DNA from: DAOSVX01 sp964440405
GTDB lineage: Bacteria; Bacillota_I; Bacilli_A; RF39; UBA660
Assembly: GCA_964440405.1 (NCBI GenBank)
Contig: CAYTSB010000012.1
Location: 1-21,601, forward strand
DNA length: 21,601 nt
Reading direction: 5' to 3'
Below the pieces are notes generated by a model. It worked only from the letters and a program-made list of their open reading frames with translations. It was not told the origin of the DNA and searched no databases. Below are positions 1 through 8,043 of this stretch, in pieces. A program made the position numbers and the translations under genes. Each line of letters starts with the position of its first letter. Within the stretch, counting starts at the first letter, position 1.

Positions 1-5
1 ATATT

Positions 6-2336
6 TTATTGAACTATTTTAAGTTTGTTGTCTTCAATATATTTAATAAATTGTTCCTTAAAATCATTTATTTCTGCTTCTTCTAAAGTCTTATCATAAG
101 ATACCAAATTAAATCTGATAGTATATCTTGATTCGTTAGCGGCAACATATTTATCGATAAATTTATAATTGTTAATTAAAGGTGATTTAAACCCGTCAAC
201 AATATCTTTTAGCATCATATATTTACATCCTAAGGTATCAATAATTGTGTAGTCTAGAGCAACCATTGGAAATCTACTTACTTCTTCATATAAATTAATG
301 ATTTTATCAAGTCTGTTAAAGTCTTCTAAATAAATTTCACCAACAATTAAAATCTTTTTCTTAATTAGTTTAGATGTATAAACATTGTCTAATATTTTAA
401 TAGCACCAATTATTTTATCATTAACAACAGCAGCCATACCTTTTTTATAGTAGTCTGCAATCTCCTCAGTTATTTTGAATTCGACTTTTAAATTTTTAAA
501 AGTTAAAATTAAATTAGAAATAACTTTTTTACCTAATTCATAATCATTAATTATTGTTTCAGCTGATGAACCTATAACAAAAGTTAGCCTTTCACAATTT
601 GTATTATTTTTTATAATTGTGCCTAATTCAAACACTTTAACATCTTCATAATTTTTCAAGTTATTAGTAGCAATTTCAATTAAAGATAAACCCATATCAT
701 CTCTTAAAACATTATCTTCGTTTTTACCAAATAACCTAACATTATCTTTAACTATCCCGATTTTATTTAAAAAACTTGTTTTATACCACAAATAACTATG
801 AACTTCATGCATATTATATTTAGTTGCTAGATATCTTTTTAAGTTATAATATTCTTCATAAGTGGTTTTGTTTTCTGTAAAATCCATTTTTAAGTTCATT
901 GGTTCTTTATTGAAATTTTCATAACCATACATTCTGGCTATTTCTTCAATTAAATCTTCTTCAATAGTTACATCTTTACTACTACGCCAAGTTGGAACTT
1001 TGACTTCAAAATACTCTTTCAAGTTTTTTACATCGAAGCCCAGATTAGTTAAAATAGAAATTATTTCCTGATCACTTAAGTTATTGTTAATATTTTTATT
1101 TAATTTCGTTTTAGTTAATTTGATTTTTAATTCCGACTTTTTATCAGGATATATATCAGTTAACTTAGAAGCAATTACTATGTCAGAATCAATTTCTTTT
1201 AATAAATAAATAAATCTTTTAGCTGCGAGCTCTGCCAAATTAGGATCTAAAGTTTTTTCATATCTTGAACTGGCTTCAGTTCTTAATCCCAAACGAATAG
1301 CTGTTTTTCTAATTGTAAAAGCCTCAAAATTAGCACTTTCTAAAATAATAGTAGATGTATCGGGTAAAATCTCGCTGTCAAGTCCACCCATTACTCCAGC
1401 AATACCAAAATACTCATCGTTTTTCTTAATCATTAAATCTTTATCAGTTAATATTCTTTCTTTGCCATCTAAAGTTATAAATCTATCGTTATTATTGGCA
1501 AGTCCAATTTCAATACTTTTTACTTTACGAGCATCAAACGCATGCATCGGCTGTCCCAGTTCAATCATAACATAATTGGTTAAATCAACTAATAGAGAAA
1601 TACTTCGCATGCCAGCATAGTGAAGAATAGTTTTCATTTCAATCGGAGTTTTATTATTAGCAATATTTTCTATCTTAATTCCAATATATCTTAAACATAG
1701 TTTAGAATCTTTAATAGTAATATCTAATTTCTCTTTACCACTTGCTTCTTCGAATAATGATAAAGGTAATAGTTCGCAATTAGTAATAGCCGCTATTTCT
1801 CTAGCTATACCATAATGTCCCCATAAATCTGGGCGGTGAGTTAAAGACTTGTTATCAATTTCAACAACAATATCCTTAATCGGAAGATATTCACAAATGT
1901 CTTTACCAACAATTAGATTTTCTTCTAATTCTAAAATTTCGTCATGATTATCACCAATACCTAATTCCTTTTCACTACAAAGCATTCCTTCTGATAATAC
2001 TCCTGCTATCTTCTTAGGTTCGATAGTAAATCCTGATACCATTCCGCCAGGTTTAACAATTGCAACTTTTAAACCTTTTCTAACATTAGGAGCACCGCAT
2101 AGAATATCAACTATTTTTTGACCATTATCAACTTTTAAAATATGATAATTATCTTTAGTGGGATGATTTTCACATTCTAGAATTTCCCCTACTACTACAT
2201 CTTTTAAATCTTCGCCTTTTAGTTCTATTCTTTCTACTTCAGCAGTTCTAATTGTAAATATATCCCAAATTTTGAGAAAATCAATAGAATCACTTTTTTT
2301 AATATGTTTTTTTAATAAATTACATGATATTTTCAT
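6..2336 (-). CDS. pheT: Phenylalanyl-tRNA synthetase beta subunit
   Basis: Beta subunit of the cytosolic alpha2beta2 enzyme that charges tRNA-Phe. At 776 residues it is slightly short of the roughly 800 usual in Firmicutes but has every domain. An EMAP-type tRNA-binding OB fold covers about residues 40-150. The B3/B4 editing region follows, with the RPDLWGHYGIARE segment at 169-180 and GQPMHAFD at 261-268. The B5 and core region contains DLIEEIARMYGY at 461-472. A C-terminal ferredoxin-like anticodon-binding domain begins near SRFP, about residue 687. It starts 8 nt after the pheS stop, with an AGAGGT ribosome site only about 5 nt from its ATG, and the two genes are surely cotranscribed from the T-box leader. 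An out-of-frame ATG lies 4 nt upstream. The TAA stop is at 6-8; what follows lies outside the window. Confidence 0.98.
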   Translation of the reverse strand: MKISCNLLKKHIKKSDSIDFLKIWDIFTIRTAEVERIELKGEDLKDVVVGEILECENHPTKDNYHILKVDNGQKIVDILCGAPNVRKGLKVAIVKPGGMVSGFTIEPKKIAGVLSEGMLCSEKELGIGDNHDEILELEENLIVGKDICEYLPIKDIVVEIDNKSLTHRPDLWGHYGIAREIAAITNCELLPLSLFEEASGKEKLDITIKDSKLCLRYIGIKIENIANNKTPIEMKTILHYAGMRSISLLVDLTNYVMIELGQPMHAFDARKVKSIEIGLANNNDRFITLDGKERILTDKDLMIKKNDEYFGIAGVMGGLDSEILPDTSTIILESANFEAFTIRKTAIRLGLRTEASSRYEKTLDPNLAELAAKRFIYLLKEIDSDIVIASKLTDIYPDKKSELKIKLTKTKLNKNINNNLSDQEIISILTNLGFDVKNLKEYFEVKVPTWRSSKDVTIEEDLIEEIARMYGYENFNKEPMNLKMDFTENKTTYEEYYNLKRYLATKYNMHEVHSYLWYKTSFLNKIGIVKDNVRLFGKNEDNVLRDDMGLSLIEIATNNLKNYEDVKVFELGTIIKNNTNCERLTFVIGSSAETIINDYELGKKVISNLILTFKNLKVEFKITEEIADYYKKGMAAVVNDKIIGAIKILDNVYTSKLIKKKILIVGEIYLEDFNRLDKIINLYEEVSRFPMVALDYTIIDTLGCKYMMLKDIVDGFKSPLINNYKFIDKYVAANESRYTIRFNLVSYDKTLEEAEINDFKEQFIKYIEDNKLKIVQ

Positions 2337-2344
2337 ACATACCT

Positions 2345-3349
2345 CTATTCTATATTAAATGGTGAAAGCTTTCTTAAATCACCAGAATTCATTGTTCTAA
2401 TATCACTGATTTTGTATCTCATCATTGCTAATCGCGTGAGGCCTAAGCCAAATGCAAAGCCATTATATTTTTTTGAATCAATATTACTCATCTCTAATAC
2501 TTTAGGGTGAATCATTCCACAAGGACACAATTCAACCCAGCCACTATTTTTACATGTTGGACAGCCTTCACCGTTACAAATAAGGCAGGTGCAATCAAGT
2601 TCAAATCCCGGCTCAGTAAACGGAAAGTATCCCGGTCTTAATCTTACTTTAACATCCTGCTTAAAAACATTCTGAAGCAGGCTTTCCATAACATAGATTA
2701 AATTCCCGATTGAGACATTCTCATCAATAACCATTCCTTCTAACTGGAAGAAAGTGGTTTCATGAGAAGCATCTACATCTTCATTTCTAAAACATTTCCC
2801 TGGAGCGCATATTTTTAAAGGTGCTCCATAAGTCTCCATCGCTCTTACTTGATTAGTTGAAGTATGAGTTCTAAGAAGCATTTCATTATCTAAGTAATAA
2901 GTATCGTGCATATCTCTTGCCGGATGATTTTTAGGAATATTTAAAGCTTCAAAGTTATAATAATCATTTTCCATTTCTGGTCCCGAAACAATAGTAAAAT
3001 TCATTTTTTTTAGAATATCAGTCACTTCTTTACTAACAATTGTAACCGGATGCAAAGAACCAAAATCCTCGTTTATCGGTAAAGTCTCATCAAAATCAAT
3101 ATTTTTGTTATTTATTTCTTCTAGTCTTCGATCAATTTTCTCTTCCATATCTTTTTTAATATTATTTAATAAAACGCCAAAAGTTTTTTTATCTTCAATA
3201 GGCATTTCTCTTAATTTAGATAAAGCTTCTACAAGGTCACTATTTTTTCCTAAATATTTGGATTTAACATTCATTAAATCCGCTTCTCTATCAACCGATT
3301 TTACTTCCACAATAAATTTTTCAACTAAAGTTTTTAATTTTTCTTTCAT
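2345..3349 (-). CDS. pheS: Phenylalanyl-tRNA synthetase alpha subunit
   Basis: Catalytic alpha subunit of phenylalanyl-tRNA synthetase, which forms Phe-adenylate and transfers Phe to tRNA-Phe. The 334 residues start with a helical coiled-coil tRNA-binding arm (about 1-85) followed by the class II core. HPARDMHDTYYL is at 142-153. Motif 2, FRNEDVDASHETTFFQLEG, is at 187-205. Motif 3, GFAFGLGLTR, is at 297-306. A Cys-rich loop holds C253, C255, C258, C263, C266, C275 and C277; such a cluster occurs in other Firmicutes PheS proteins and may bind metal. The ATG is preceded at ideal distance by GGAGGA. It is the first gene of pheST and is regulated by the T-box just upstream. Confidence 0.98.
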   Translation of the reverse strand: MKEKLKTLVEKFIVEVKSVDREADLMNVKSKYLGKNSDLVEALSKLREMPIEDKKTFGVLLNNIKKDMEEKIDRRLEEINNKNIDFDETLPINEDFGSLHPVTIVSKEVTDILKKMNFTIVSGPEMENDYYNFEALNIPKNHPARDMHDTYYLDNEMLLRTHTSTNQVRAMETYGAPLKICAPGKCFRNEDVDASHETTFFQLEGMVIDENVSIGNLIYVMESLLQNVFKQDVKVRLRPGYFPFTEPGFELDCTCLICNGEGCPTCKNSGWVELCPCGMIHPKVLEMSNIDSKKYNGFAFGLGLTRLAMMRYKISDIRTMNSGDLRKLSPFNIE

Positions 3350-3364
3350 TCTTATTCCTCCATT

Positions 3365-3425
3365 AAAAAAAATCCTACAAATGGGACGAGATTACCCGCG
3401 GTACCACCCAAGTTCAAGGATTTTC
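3365..3425 (-). terminator. Conditional terminator of the pheST T-box
   Basis: On the minus strand AATCCT (around 3418-3423) can pair with AGGATT (around 3371-3376), with a further GGG/CCC pairing inside and some mismatches. The 3' arm runs into eight T on the coding strand (3365-3372), about 15 nt before pheS. Forming it sequesters the T-box element, as expected for a leader that terminates when tRNA-Phe is charged. The inner part of the stem is imperfect. Confidence 0.75.
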
Positions 3426-3572
3426 CTAGCTCTTTATTAGATATATCGTTCTATAGCCGTTTAAACTCCAATATTGAATTTCATTAAAATATTTATCTAA
3501 AAGTATTTTCACCAGTTATACTTTTTCTCTAAATTAGAATATTTTAACTACTTAGATATTTTCTTTGTTTAC
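3365..3572 (-). promoter_or_regulatory. Phenylalanine T-box leader of pheST
   Basis: A T-box riboswitch that senses uncharged tRNA-Phe. Reading the minus strand, Stem I has a basal stem AATAT/ATATT (3556-3560 with 3470-3474). The specifier loop has an AGTA S-turn at 3549-3552 facing GAA and the codon UUC at 3476-3478. Above it is a perfect 10-bp stem (3538-3547 with 3484-3493), then a distal 8-bp stem (3518-3525 with 3499-3506) whose loop contains GGTG. The conserved T-box element GGGTGGTACCGCG is at 3397-3409. Its bulge UGGU is complementary to the ACCA end expected of tRNA-Phe. A terminator with a run of eight U follows. UUC specifies Phe, matching the genes controlled. The fold was drawn by eye, not computed. 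Confidence 0.96.
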
Positions 3573-3578
3573 ATTTAT

Positions 3579-3607
3579 ATTTTACCATAATTAAAATTTA
3601 ATTACAA
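3579..3607 (-). promoter_or_regulatory. Promoter of pheST
   Basis: Minus strand -35 TTGTAA at 3602-3607, a 17-nt spacer, and -10 TAAAAT at 3579-3584 preceded by TGG, giving an extended -10 (TGnTAAAAT). Transcription would start near 3572, just upstream of T-box Stem I, which fits. No mapped start is available; this is a consensus match. Confidence 0.7.
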
Positions 3608-3618
3608 GAGCGTAATAC

Positions 3619-3653
3619 CAAAAATAAAAAGCAACTAATAATTTGTTGCTTTT
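3619..3653 (-). terminator. Intrinsic terminator after the rubrerythrin gene
   Basis: A perfect 9-bp stem AAAAGCAAC/GTTGCTTTT (3645-3653 with 3627-3635) with a 9-nt loop, followed on the minus strand by TTTATTTTT. The 5' arm is part of the last codons of the rubrerythrin gene, and its TAG stop (3635-3637) sits at the loop and 3' arm boundary. It separates this operon from the pheST promoter. Confidence 0.9.
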
Positions 3654-4177
3654 ACTTCCATAAAACTTTCTGGGTGTTTACATACTGGACATAATTTCAA
3701 AGCATCTTTTCCAATATATATATGGCCACAATTACGACATATCCAAACTGTTTCATTATCATTTTTCTTAAATACCAAGTGATTATTAATATTATCTACT
3801 AATTTCAAATATCTTTCCTCGTGGGTTTTTTCTATTTCAGCAACCATTGAAAATAATTTTGCAAGATCATCAAAGCCTTCTTCTTTTGCTGTTTCAGAAA
3901 ACTCTTTATACATTTCGGTCCACTCGTAGTTTTCACCACTAGCAGCATCTTCTAAATTAATTAATGTATCAGGAATTTCTCCACCTTTTAATGCTTTAAA
4001 CCATAATTTAGCGTGTTCCTTCTCATTATTAGCTGTTTCTTCAAAGATAGCTGCAATTTGCTCATAACCATCTTTTTTTGCTTTTGATGCATAATAGTTA
4101 TATTTATTTCTTGCTTCACTTTCTCCAGCAAAAGCTGCCATTAAATTTTTTTCAGTTTTACTTCCTTTTAACTCCAT
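3635..4177 (-). CDS. rbr: Rubrerythrin
   Basis: Non-haem diiron peroxidase that reduces hydrogen peroxide, typical of anaerobes and acting in the cytoplasm. The 180 residues carry an N-terminal four-helix ferritin-like domain with likely diiron ligands E19 (in GESEAR), E52 and H55 (in NEKEHA), E92 and/or E95, and E116 and H119 (in EIEKTHEE). A C-terminal rubredoxin-like domain has C147-x2-C150 and C163-x2-C166. This is the classical domain order and length. It is the last gene of a three-gene operon; its ATG is one base after the stop of the DUF1292-like gene, with GAGGAAG as ribosome site. Its terminator overlaps its stop codon. The physiological electron donor cannot be told from the sequence. 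Confidence 0.96.
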   Translation of the reverse strand: MELKGSKTEKNLMAAFAGESEARNKYNYYASKAKKDGYEQIAAIFEETANNEKEHAKLWFKALKGGEIPDTLINLEDAASGENYEWTEMYKEFSETAKEEGFDDLAKLFSMVAEIEKTHEERYLKLVDNINNHLVFKKNDNETVWICRNCGHIYIGKDALKLCPVCKHPESFMEVKATNY

Positions 4178-4178
4178 C

Positions 4179-4427
4179 TTAATCTTCCTCCTTTATTAAA
4201 ATCGGAACTAATATATCAATTAAATTTTGATCAGTAACATCTTCAATATAAGTATCGCCGTCTTCAATCATTTCTTTAGCTATTAAATATTCGTTGTTAA
4301 TATTAGATTCATCTTCTAAGACTCCAGCTAAAGCAAAATATCTATTCCCCTCATAATTGGTCTCACTAATTATAATATATTTTTTATTATCATTTAATGT
4401 TATAATGCTATCTATTTCTAATTTCAT
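4179..4427 (-). CDS. Small acidic DUF1292-like protein
   Basis: An 82-residue acidic protein without cysteine, signal peptide or membrane segment. The layout resembles DUF1292 proteins of Firmicutes: a start of the form 'xxIITLNDNxxxY', then a central YEGNRYFALAGVL segment like the 'YEGKKYLVL' strand of that family, then an acidic end. That family has no established function, and the assignment is from memory of its pattern. Its ATG overlaps the TAA of the coiled-coil gene (TAATG), so translation is probably coupled. It ends one base before the rubrerythrin start. All three genes appear to share one transcript. Confidence 0.6.
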   Translation of the reverse strand: MKLEIDSIITLNDNKKYIIISETNYEGNRYFALAGVLEDESNINNEYLIAKEMIEDGDTYIEDVTDQNLIDILVPILIKEED

Positions 4428-6208
4428 TACGCTGCCCTTTCTAAAGATAAAACCCTTGGCTTATATCTTTCTTTAATACCTTTATATAATCCTACTCTAT
4501 TTGTTATACTAACAGGTCTGATGCCTTTTACCTTAGAAGATTCTTTTTTCTGCTCTTTTAAAATATCTTCGATATTTACTTCTTCACAATTCGGTTCATT
4601 TATTGTAACTAATTTCGCTCCGCCAAGTAATTCTAGAGTAGGTTTTTCATCATTATACTCAATCTCTTGAGGAATAATCTCAAATTCATTTGGTTCTTCA
4701 GCAACAACATTTTCCACTACTGACTTTTCTTGGTGTAATTCTTCCGGTTGAGAAACAATAGTATCTTCCAAAAGTTTTTCAACCATCTCGTTTGATTCTA
4801 ATGCTTTTGGCTTAATATCATAAACTTCTCCATTTATATTCAGTCTACTTAAATCATTTAATTCTCCATTAATTTCATTTATTAATTCTGATTCAATTTC
4901 CTGTGGAGTTATGCGACTATCACCGATTGCTAAAGACATTTCTATTTGAGTAAGTCTAGATTCATAAGTTTTAGCTTTGGGCTCTTTACTTTCTTTTAAA
5001 ATAATTCTTTCATTTATATTATTTATGTTTATTTGTGATGCAGTTTGAGCAAGCCTTATTTCACTTAGATAACTAACAATATCCCCTAATTCTATTTCTT
5101 TTTTTAAAATTAAACTATTAATAGTTTTTAGGCTAGATTCAATTGCATTTTTTACACTTTTTAAGTATTTTTTTCTCTCGATATCAGCATTGGCTAGTTC
5201 ACTGTTAATTTCTTCAGTTATTCTTTCTAAATTACAAATTGACACTTTATAGCCAGTAATTAATGCCGCTAAAGAGATGACATCAGCATTTTTTTGAGCA
5301 TTAGCAAATTGATATTGTACTAAAGATTCACTACTAAATTTTATTTTATTTTCTAATTCACCAGTTGTCTCTTCGGCAATCCTTCTAACGCTATACTCAG
5401 GATATGCAGACATTTCACTAAAAGCATTGGCACACTTAGTAAGAGTATTGATTTTACTAATTAAATCATCAGTTTCTTCCTTATCAAGCATTGCTTTTAT
5501 TTCTTCAGCTAAAATTACAGGGTCAAGTGAATAGAACGCTATTTGTTCTTCTAAAGATTTAATTTCCGTTTCTAATGCCAATAATCTACTTTCACTGATA
5601 GCTTTAGAGGCATAATCATTTAAACTATCAGTTTCTTCTAAAGCTTCTTTCTGTTCTAATCCTTTCAATCTTAATTCTAACTTACTTAGATTAATTTTAA
5701 TTTCAATAGTAGCTATAATTAATAACGTTAATTTAGCTTTTAAATCAGCTAATTCCAAGTTTAATCTAATTAATTCATCATTATACATTCCTATAGTATT
5801 AGTTAAAACTTCCAAACTTTCTTTGGGCAGCTTTTTATCTTGCTCAATTTCTAACTCATTGATTTTTCTTTCATAAGCATCAATTTTATCTAATAAAATC
5901 ATAATGCTTTTACGATATGATTCTTCTAACAAGTTATTGGCATTTAATTCTTCTTTTCTAACTACAACAAGACTAGTGATAGCGTTAGTTTCGCTTTCAT
6001 TAGCTTTCATTACTCCTTCAGCCATTTCTACAATGTTTTGATCTATATATGATATATCAGTTTGCATTTTTAATTCTTCTAAGGCTTGTTTTTTTGCTTC
6101 TAAAGTTGTTTGTGCAACTGTTAATCTTCTTTTGTTCTCTTCGATTAAAAAAGGATTATTAGCAAGTGATACTAAATTATCTATTTTACTTTTTGTTGTT
6201 ACAGTCAT
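4427..6208 (-). CDS. Large coiled-coil protein of unknown function
   Basis: I do not recognise this gene. It encodes 593 residues with no signal peptide or clear membrane helix, so it is probably cytoplasmic. Residues 1 to about 420 are almost wholly helical and charged with heptad-like Leu/Ile spacing, in several coiled-coil blocks. About residues 470-555 are acidic and probably disordered. The last 35 residues are basic (VKGIRPVSITNRVGLYKGIK). The start was put at 6208, not the in-frame ATG at 6232, because AAGGAG lies 8 nt before it and the predicted transcription start is near 6230. It is the first gene of an operon with the DUF1292-like protein and rubrerythrin. Scaffold or cytoskeletal roles are possible, but nothing in the sequence proves one. 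Confidence 0.85.
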   Translation of the reverse strand: MTVTTKSKIDNLVSLANNPFLIEENKRRLTVAQTTLEAKKQALEELKMQTDISYIDQNIVEMAEGVMKANESETNAITSLVVVRKEELNANNLLEESYRKSIMILLDKIDAYERKINELEIEQDKKLPKESLEVLTNTIGMYNDELIRLNLELADLKAKLTLLIIATIEIKINLSKLELRLKGLEQKEALEETDSLNDYASKAISESRLLALETEIKSLEEQIAFYSLDPVILAEEIKAMLDKEETDDLISKINTLTKCANAFSEMSAYPEYSVRRIAEETTGELENKIKFSSESLVQYQFANAQKNADVISLAALITGYKVSICNLERITEEINSELANADIERKKYLKSVKNAIESSLKTINSLILKKEIELGDIVSYLSEIRLAQTASQININNINERIILKESKEPKAKTYESRLTQIEMSLAIGDSRITPQEIESELINEINGELNDLSRLNINGEVYDIKPKALESNEMVEKLLEDTIVSQPEELHQEKSVVENVVAEEPNEFEIIPQEIEYNDEKPTLELLGGAKLVTINEPNCEEVNIEDILKEQKKESSKVKGIRPVSITNRVGLYKGIKERYKPRVLSLERAA

Positions 6209-6236
6209 AATCAACACTCCTTCTATTGTCATAATT

Positions 6237-6266
6237 ATTTTAACATAAATTGCCTTAAAAAGTAAA
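6237..6266 (-). promoter_or_regulatory. Promoter of the coiled-coil/rubrerythrin operon
   Basis: Minus strand -35 TTTACT at 6261-6266, an 18-nt spacer, and -10 TAAAAT at 6237-6242 preceded by TGT (extended -10). It lies in the only gene-free stretch after the rplQ terminator, so this operon can be expressed separately from the ribosomal genes. The predicted start near 6230 excludes translation from the ATG at 6232. Confidence 0.6.
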
Positions 6267-6317
6267 TATAATTAAGAAAACAAAGACATGCAATTATTGT
6301 TATTATTTTTCTCCAAA

Positions 6318-6344
6318 GAAAAAAACCAGTTTATTTAACTAGTT
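6318..6344 (-). terminator. Intrinsic terminator of the ribosomal protein operon
   Basis: Minus-strand arms AACTAGTT (6337-6344) and AACTGGTT (6324-6331) form an 8-bp stem with one U-G pair and a 5-nt loop, followed by five further T. The 5' arm lies in the last codons of rplQ and the rplQ TAA stop (6331-6333) is inside the hairpin. It marks the likely end of the S10-spc-alpha transcript. Confidence 0.8.
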
Positions 6345-6672
6345 CTAATCTGACAGATAAAGCGTCGTCGCCGATTCTTTCTTTAATTTTAATGATTCTG
6401 GTATAGCCACCATTACGTTCTTTGTAACTAACAGCTACTTCGTCAAAAAGTTTTTTAACTGTATCTTTATCATTATGTAAGAAAGCTAAAGCTTTTCTTC
6501 TAGCTACTAATGATCCATCTTTGCCGTAAGAAATCATTTTATCAACAAATTTTCTTACTTCTTTTGCTCTTGCTTCAGTAGTAACTACATAACCATAATT
6601 AATAACATTTTTAGTTAAAGAGGCTAAAATACTTCTTCTAATTCTTGTTTCTCTTCCTAGTTTACGATACAT
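6331..6672 (-). CDS. rplQ: 50S ribosomal protein L17
   Basis: Large-subunit protein near the exit tunnel. The 113 residues match the short bacterial L17 form: MYRKLGRETRIRRSILASLT at the start, the TEARAKEVRKFVDKMI helix at 32-47, then the RRKALAFLHN and ERNGGYTRIIKI segments. It is the last gene of the alpha operon, 11 nt after rpoA, as in most Firmicutes. In Bacillus the ECF transporter genes ecfA1/ecfA2/ecfT and truA follow; here a terminator and an unrelated operon do. Confidence 0.98.
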   Translation of the reverse strand: MYRKLGRETRIRRSILASLTKNVINYGYVVTTEARAKEVRKFVDKMISYGKDGSLVARRKALAFLHNDKDTVKKLFDEVAVSYKERNGGYTRIIKIKERIGDDALSVRLELVK

Positions 6673-6683
6673 ATTATTCCTCC

Positions 6684-7628
6684 TTAATCCTTAAATTCTA
6701 ATCCTATTTCATGGACCCTATCTATTACTTCTTTTAATGATTTCTTACCTAAGTTGCGAATCTTCATTACTTCTACTTCTTTTTTAGATACCAAATCTTG
6801 TATAGTATGAATACCCGCTCTTTTTAGGCAGTTATAAGCTCTAACTGTAAATTCTATTTCTTCAATAGGTGTTTCTAATGTTTTGGTAATATTGTCCACA
6901 GTTTTTTCAGTCATTATATCGCCTTGATTACTAATGCCATTAATATCAGTTATAATATTTAAATGTTCAATTAAAATTCTAGCAGATAAAGCCATTGCTT
7001 CTTCAGGACTAATTGAACCGTTAGTATAAACATTCATAACTAATTTATCATAGTTTTCATTTTGGCCAACACGGGCATTTTCCCAATCATATTCTACTCT
7101 TTCAATAGGTGAATATAAAGCATCAATCGCAATAACACCAACTTTGGTTTCTCCTAATTCCTTTTGATTTTCTTTAGCATCAACATAACCACGGCCATTA
7201 TTAACAGTCATTTCCATTGATAATGATCCACCTTTAACTAAATTAGCAATAACTAAATCCGGATTAATAATTTCAATATCAGCATCTTTATCAATATCAC
7301 CAGCTAATATCGGTCCCTCTTTAGTAGCAGTTAATCTAAGCTTTTTTGGCTCATTAGAATAGTTTTTAATAACAATACTTTTTAATGCCAACACAATGCT
7401 TGTTACATCTTCTAAAACACCATCTATTTTTTGAAATTCATGTAATACACCATCTATTTTAACAGATGTAATTGCACTTCCTGGTAAACTAGATAGCATT
7501 ATTCTTCTTAAAGCATTACCTAAAGTAATAGCAAATCCTCTTTCTAATGGTTCAAGAACAAATTTTCCATAATGATTATTTTCAATATACTCAGCTATTT
7601 TATATTCTGGTTTCTCAAATTTTATCAT
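6684..7628 (-). CDS. rpoA: DNA-directed RNA polymerase alpha subunit
   Basis: Alpha subunit that nucleates RNA polymerase assembly. At 314 residues it has the same length as the Bacillus protein. The N-terminal dimerisation domain shows LERGFAITLGNALRRIML at 28-44. The C-terminal helix-hairpin-helix domain, which contacts UP elements and activators, occupies about 250-314 and contains NCLKRAGI and RNLGKKSLKEV. The linker around 235-250 is normal. It lies between rpsK (14 nt) and rplQ (11 nt) in the canonical alpha operon order. Confidence 0.99.
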   Translation of the reverse strand: MIKFEKPEYKIAEYIENNHYGKFVLEPLERGFAITLGNALRRIMLSSLPGSAITSVKIDGVLHEFQKIDGVLEDVTSIVLALKSIVIKNYSNEPKKLRLTATKEGPILAGDIDKDADIEIINPDLVIANLVKGGSLSMEMTVNNGRGYVDAKENQKELGETKVGVIAIDALYSPIERVEYDWENARVGQNENYDKLVMNVYTNGSISPEEAMALSARILIEHLNIITDINGISNQGDIMTEKTVDNITKTLETPIEEIEFTVRAYNCLKRAGIHTIQDLVSKKEVEVMKIRNLGKKSLKEVIDRVHEIGLEFKD

Positions 7629-7642
7629 ATTTTTCCTACTTT

Positions 7643-8026
7643 CTAATTTCTTGGTCTCTTAGGTGGACGACAGCCATTATGTGGAACTGGTGTTACATCA
7701 TTAATAGCGGTTATTTCTAAGCCAGCAGTTTGTAAAGATCTGATAGCATTTTCTCTACCTGATCCAAGTCCTTTAACATAGACTTCTACTTTTTTTACTC
7801 CTTGTTCAATTGCTGCAACAGCTGCCTTCTCTGAAGCAAGTCCTGCAGCAAAAGGAGTTTTCTTCTTTGATCCTTTATAACCAATTGTTCCGGATGATGC
7901 CCAACTAATAACATTGCCTGTTTTATCAGTAATTGTTACTAAAGTATTATTGAAATTTGAATGAATGTGTGCAACACCCTCTGGAATACTTTTCTTAACT
8001 TTTCTTTTTCTTCTATTATAAGCCAT
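7643..8026 (-). CDS. rpsK: 30S ribosomal protein S11
   Basis: Platform protein of the small subunit that contacts 16S rRNA and S18. The 127 residues include GVAHIHSNFNNTLVTITD (18-35), GYKGSKKKTPFAA (49-61) and the C-terminal NGCRPPKRPRN hallmark. An N-terminal basic stretch (RRKRKVKKS) is typical. It follows rpsM by 17 nt and precedes rpoA. Length and order are ordinary for Firmicutes. Confidence 0.98.
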   Translation of the reverse strand: MAYNRRKRKVKKSIPEGVAHIHSNFNNTLVTITDKTGNVISWASSGTIGYKGSKKKTPFAAGLASEKAAVAAIEQGVKKVEVYVKGLGSGRENAIRSLQTAGLEITAINDVTPVPHNGCRPPKRPRN

Positions 8027-8043
8027 ATTTTTTCCCCTACCTT

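Noticed and set aside
3105..3440. Plus-strand open frame across pheS and the T-box
   Set aside because: It is antisense to the conserved pheS coding region and T-box, with no similarity to a known family and no ribosome site that I can see.
6209..6232. Earlier ATG for the coiled-coil gene
   Set aside because: It coincides with the predicted transcription start, while the ATG at 6208 has AAGGAG at proper distance.
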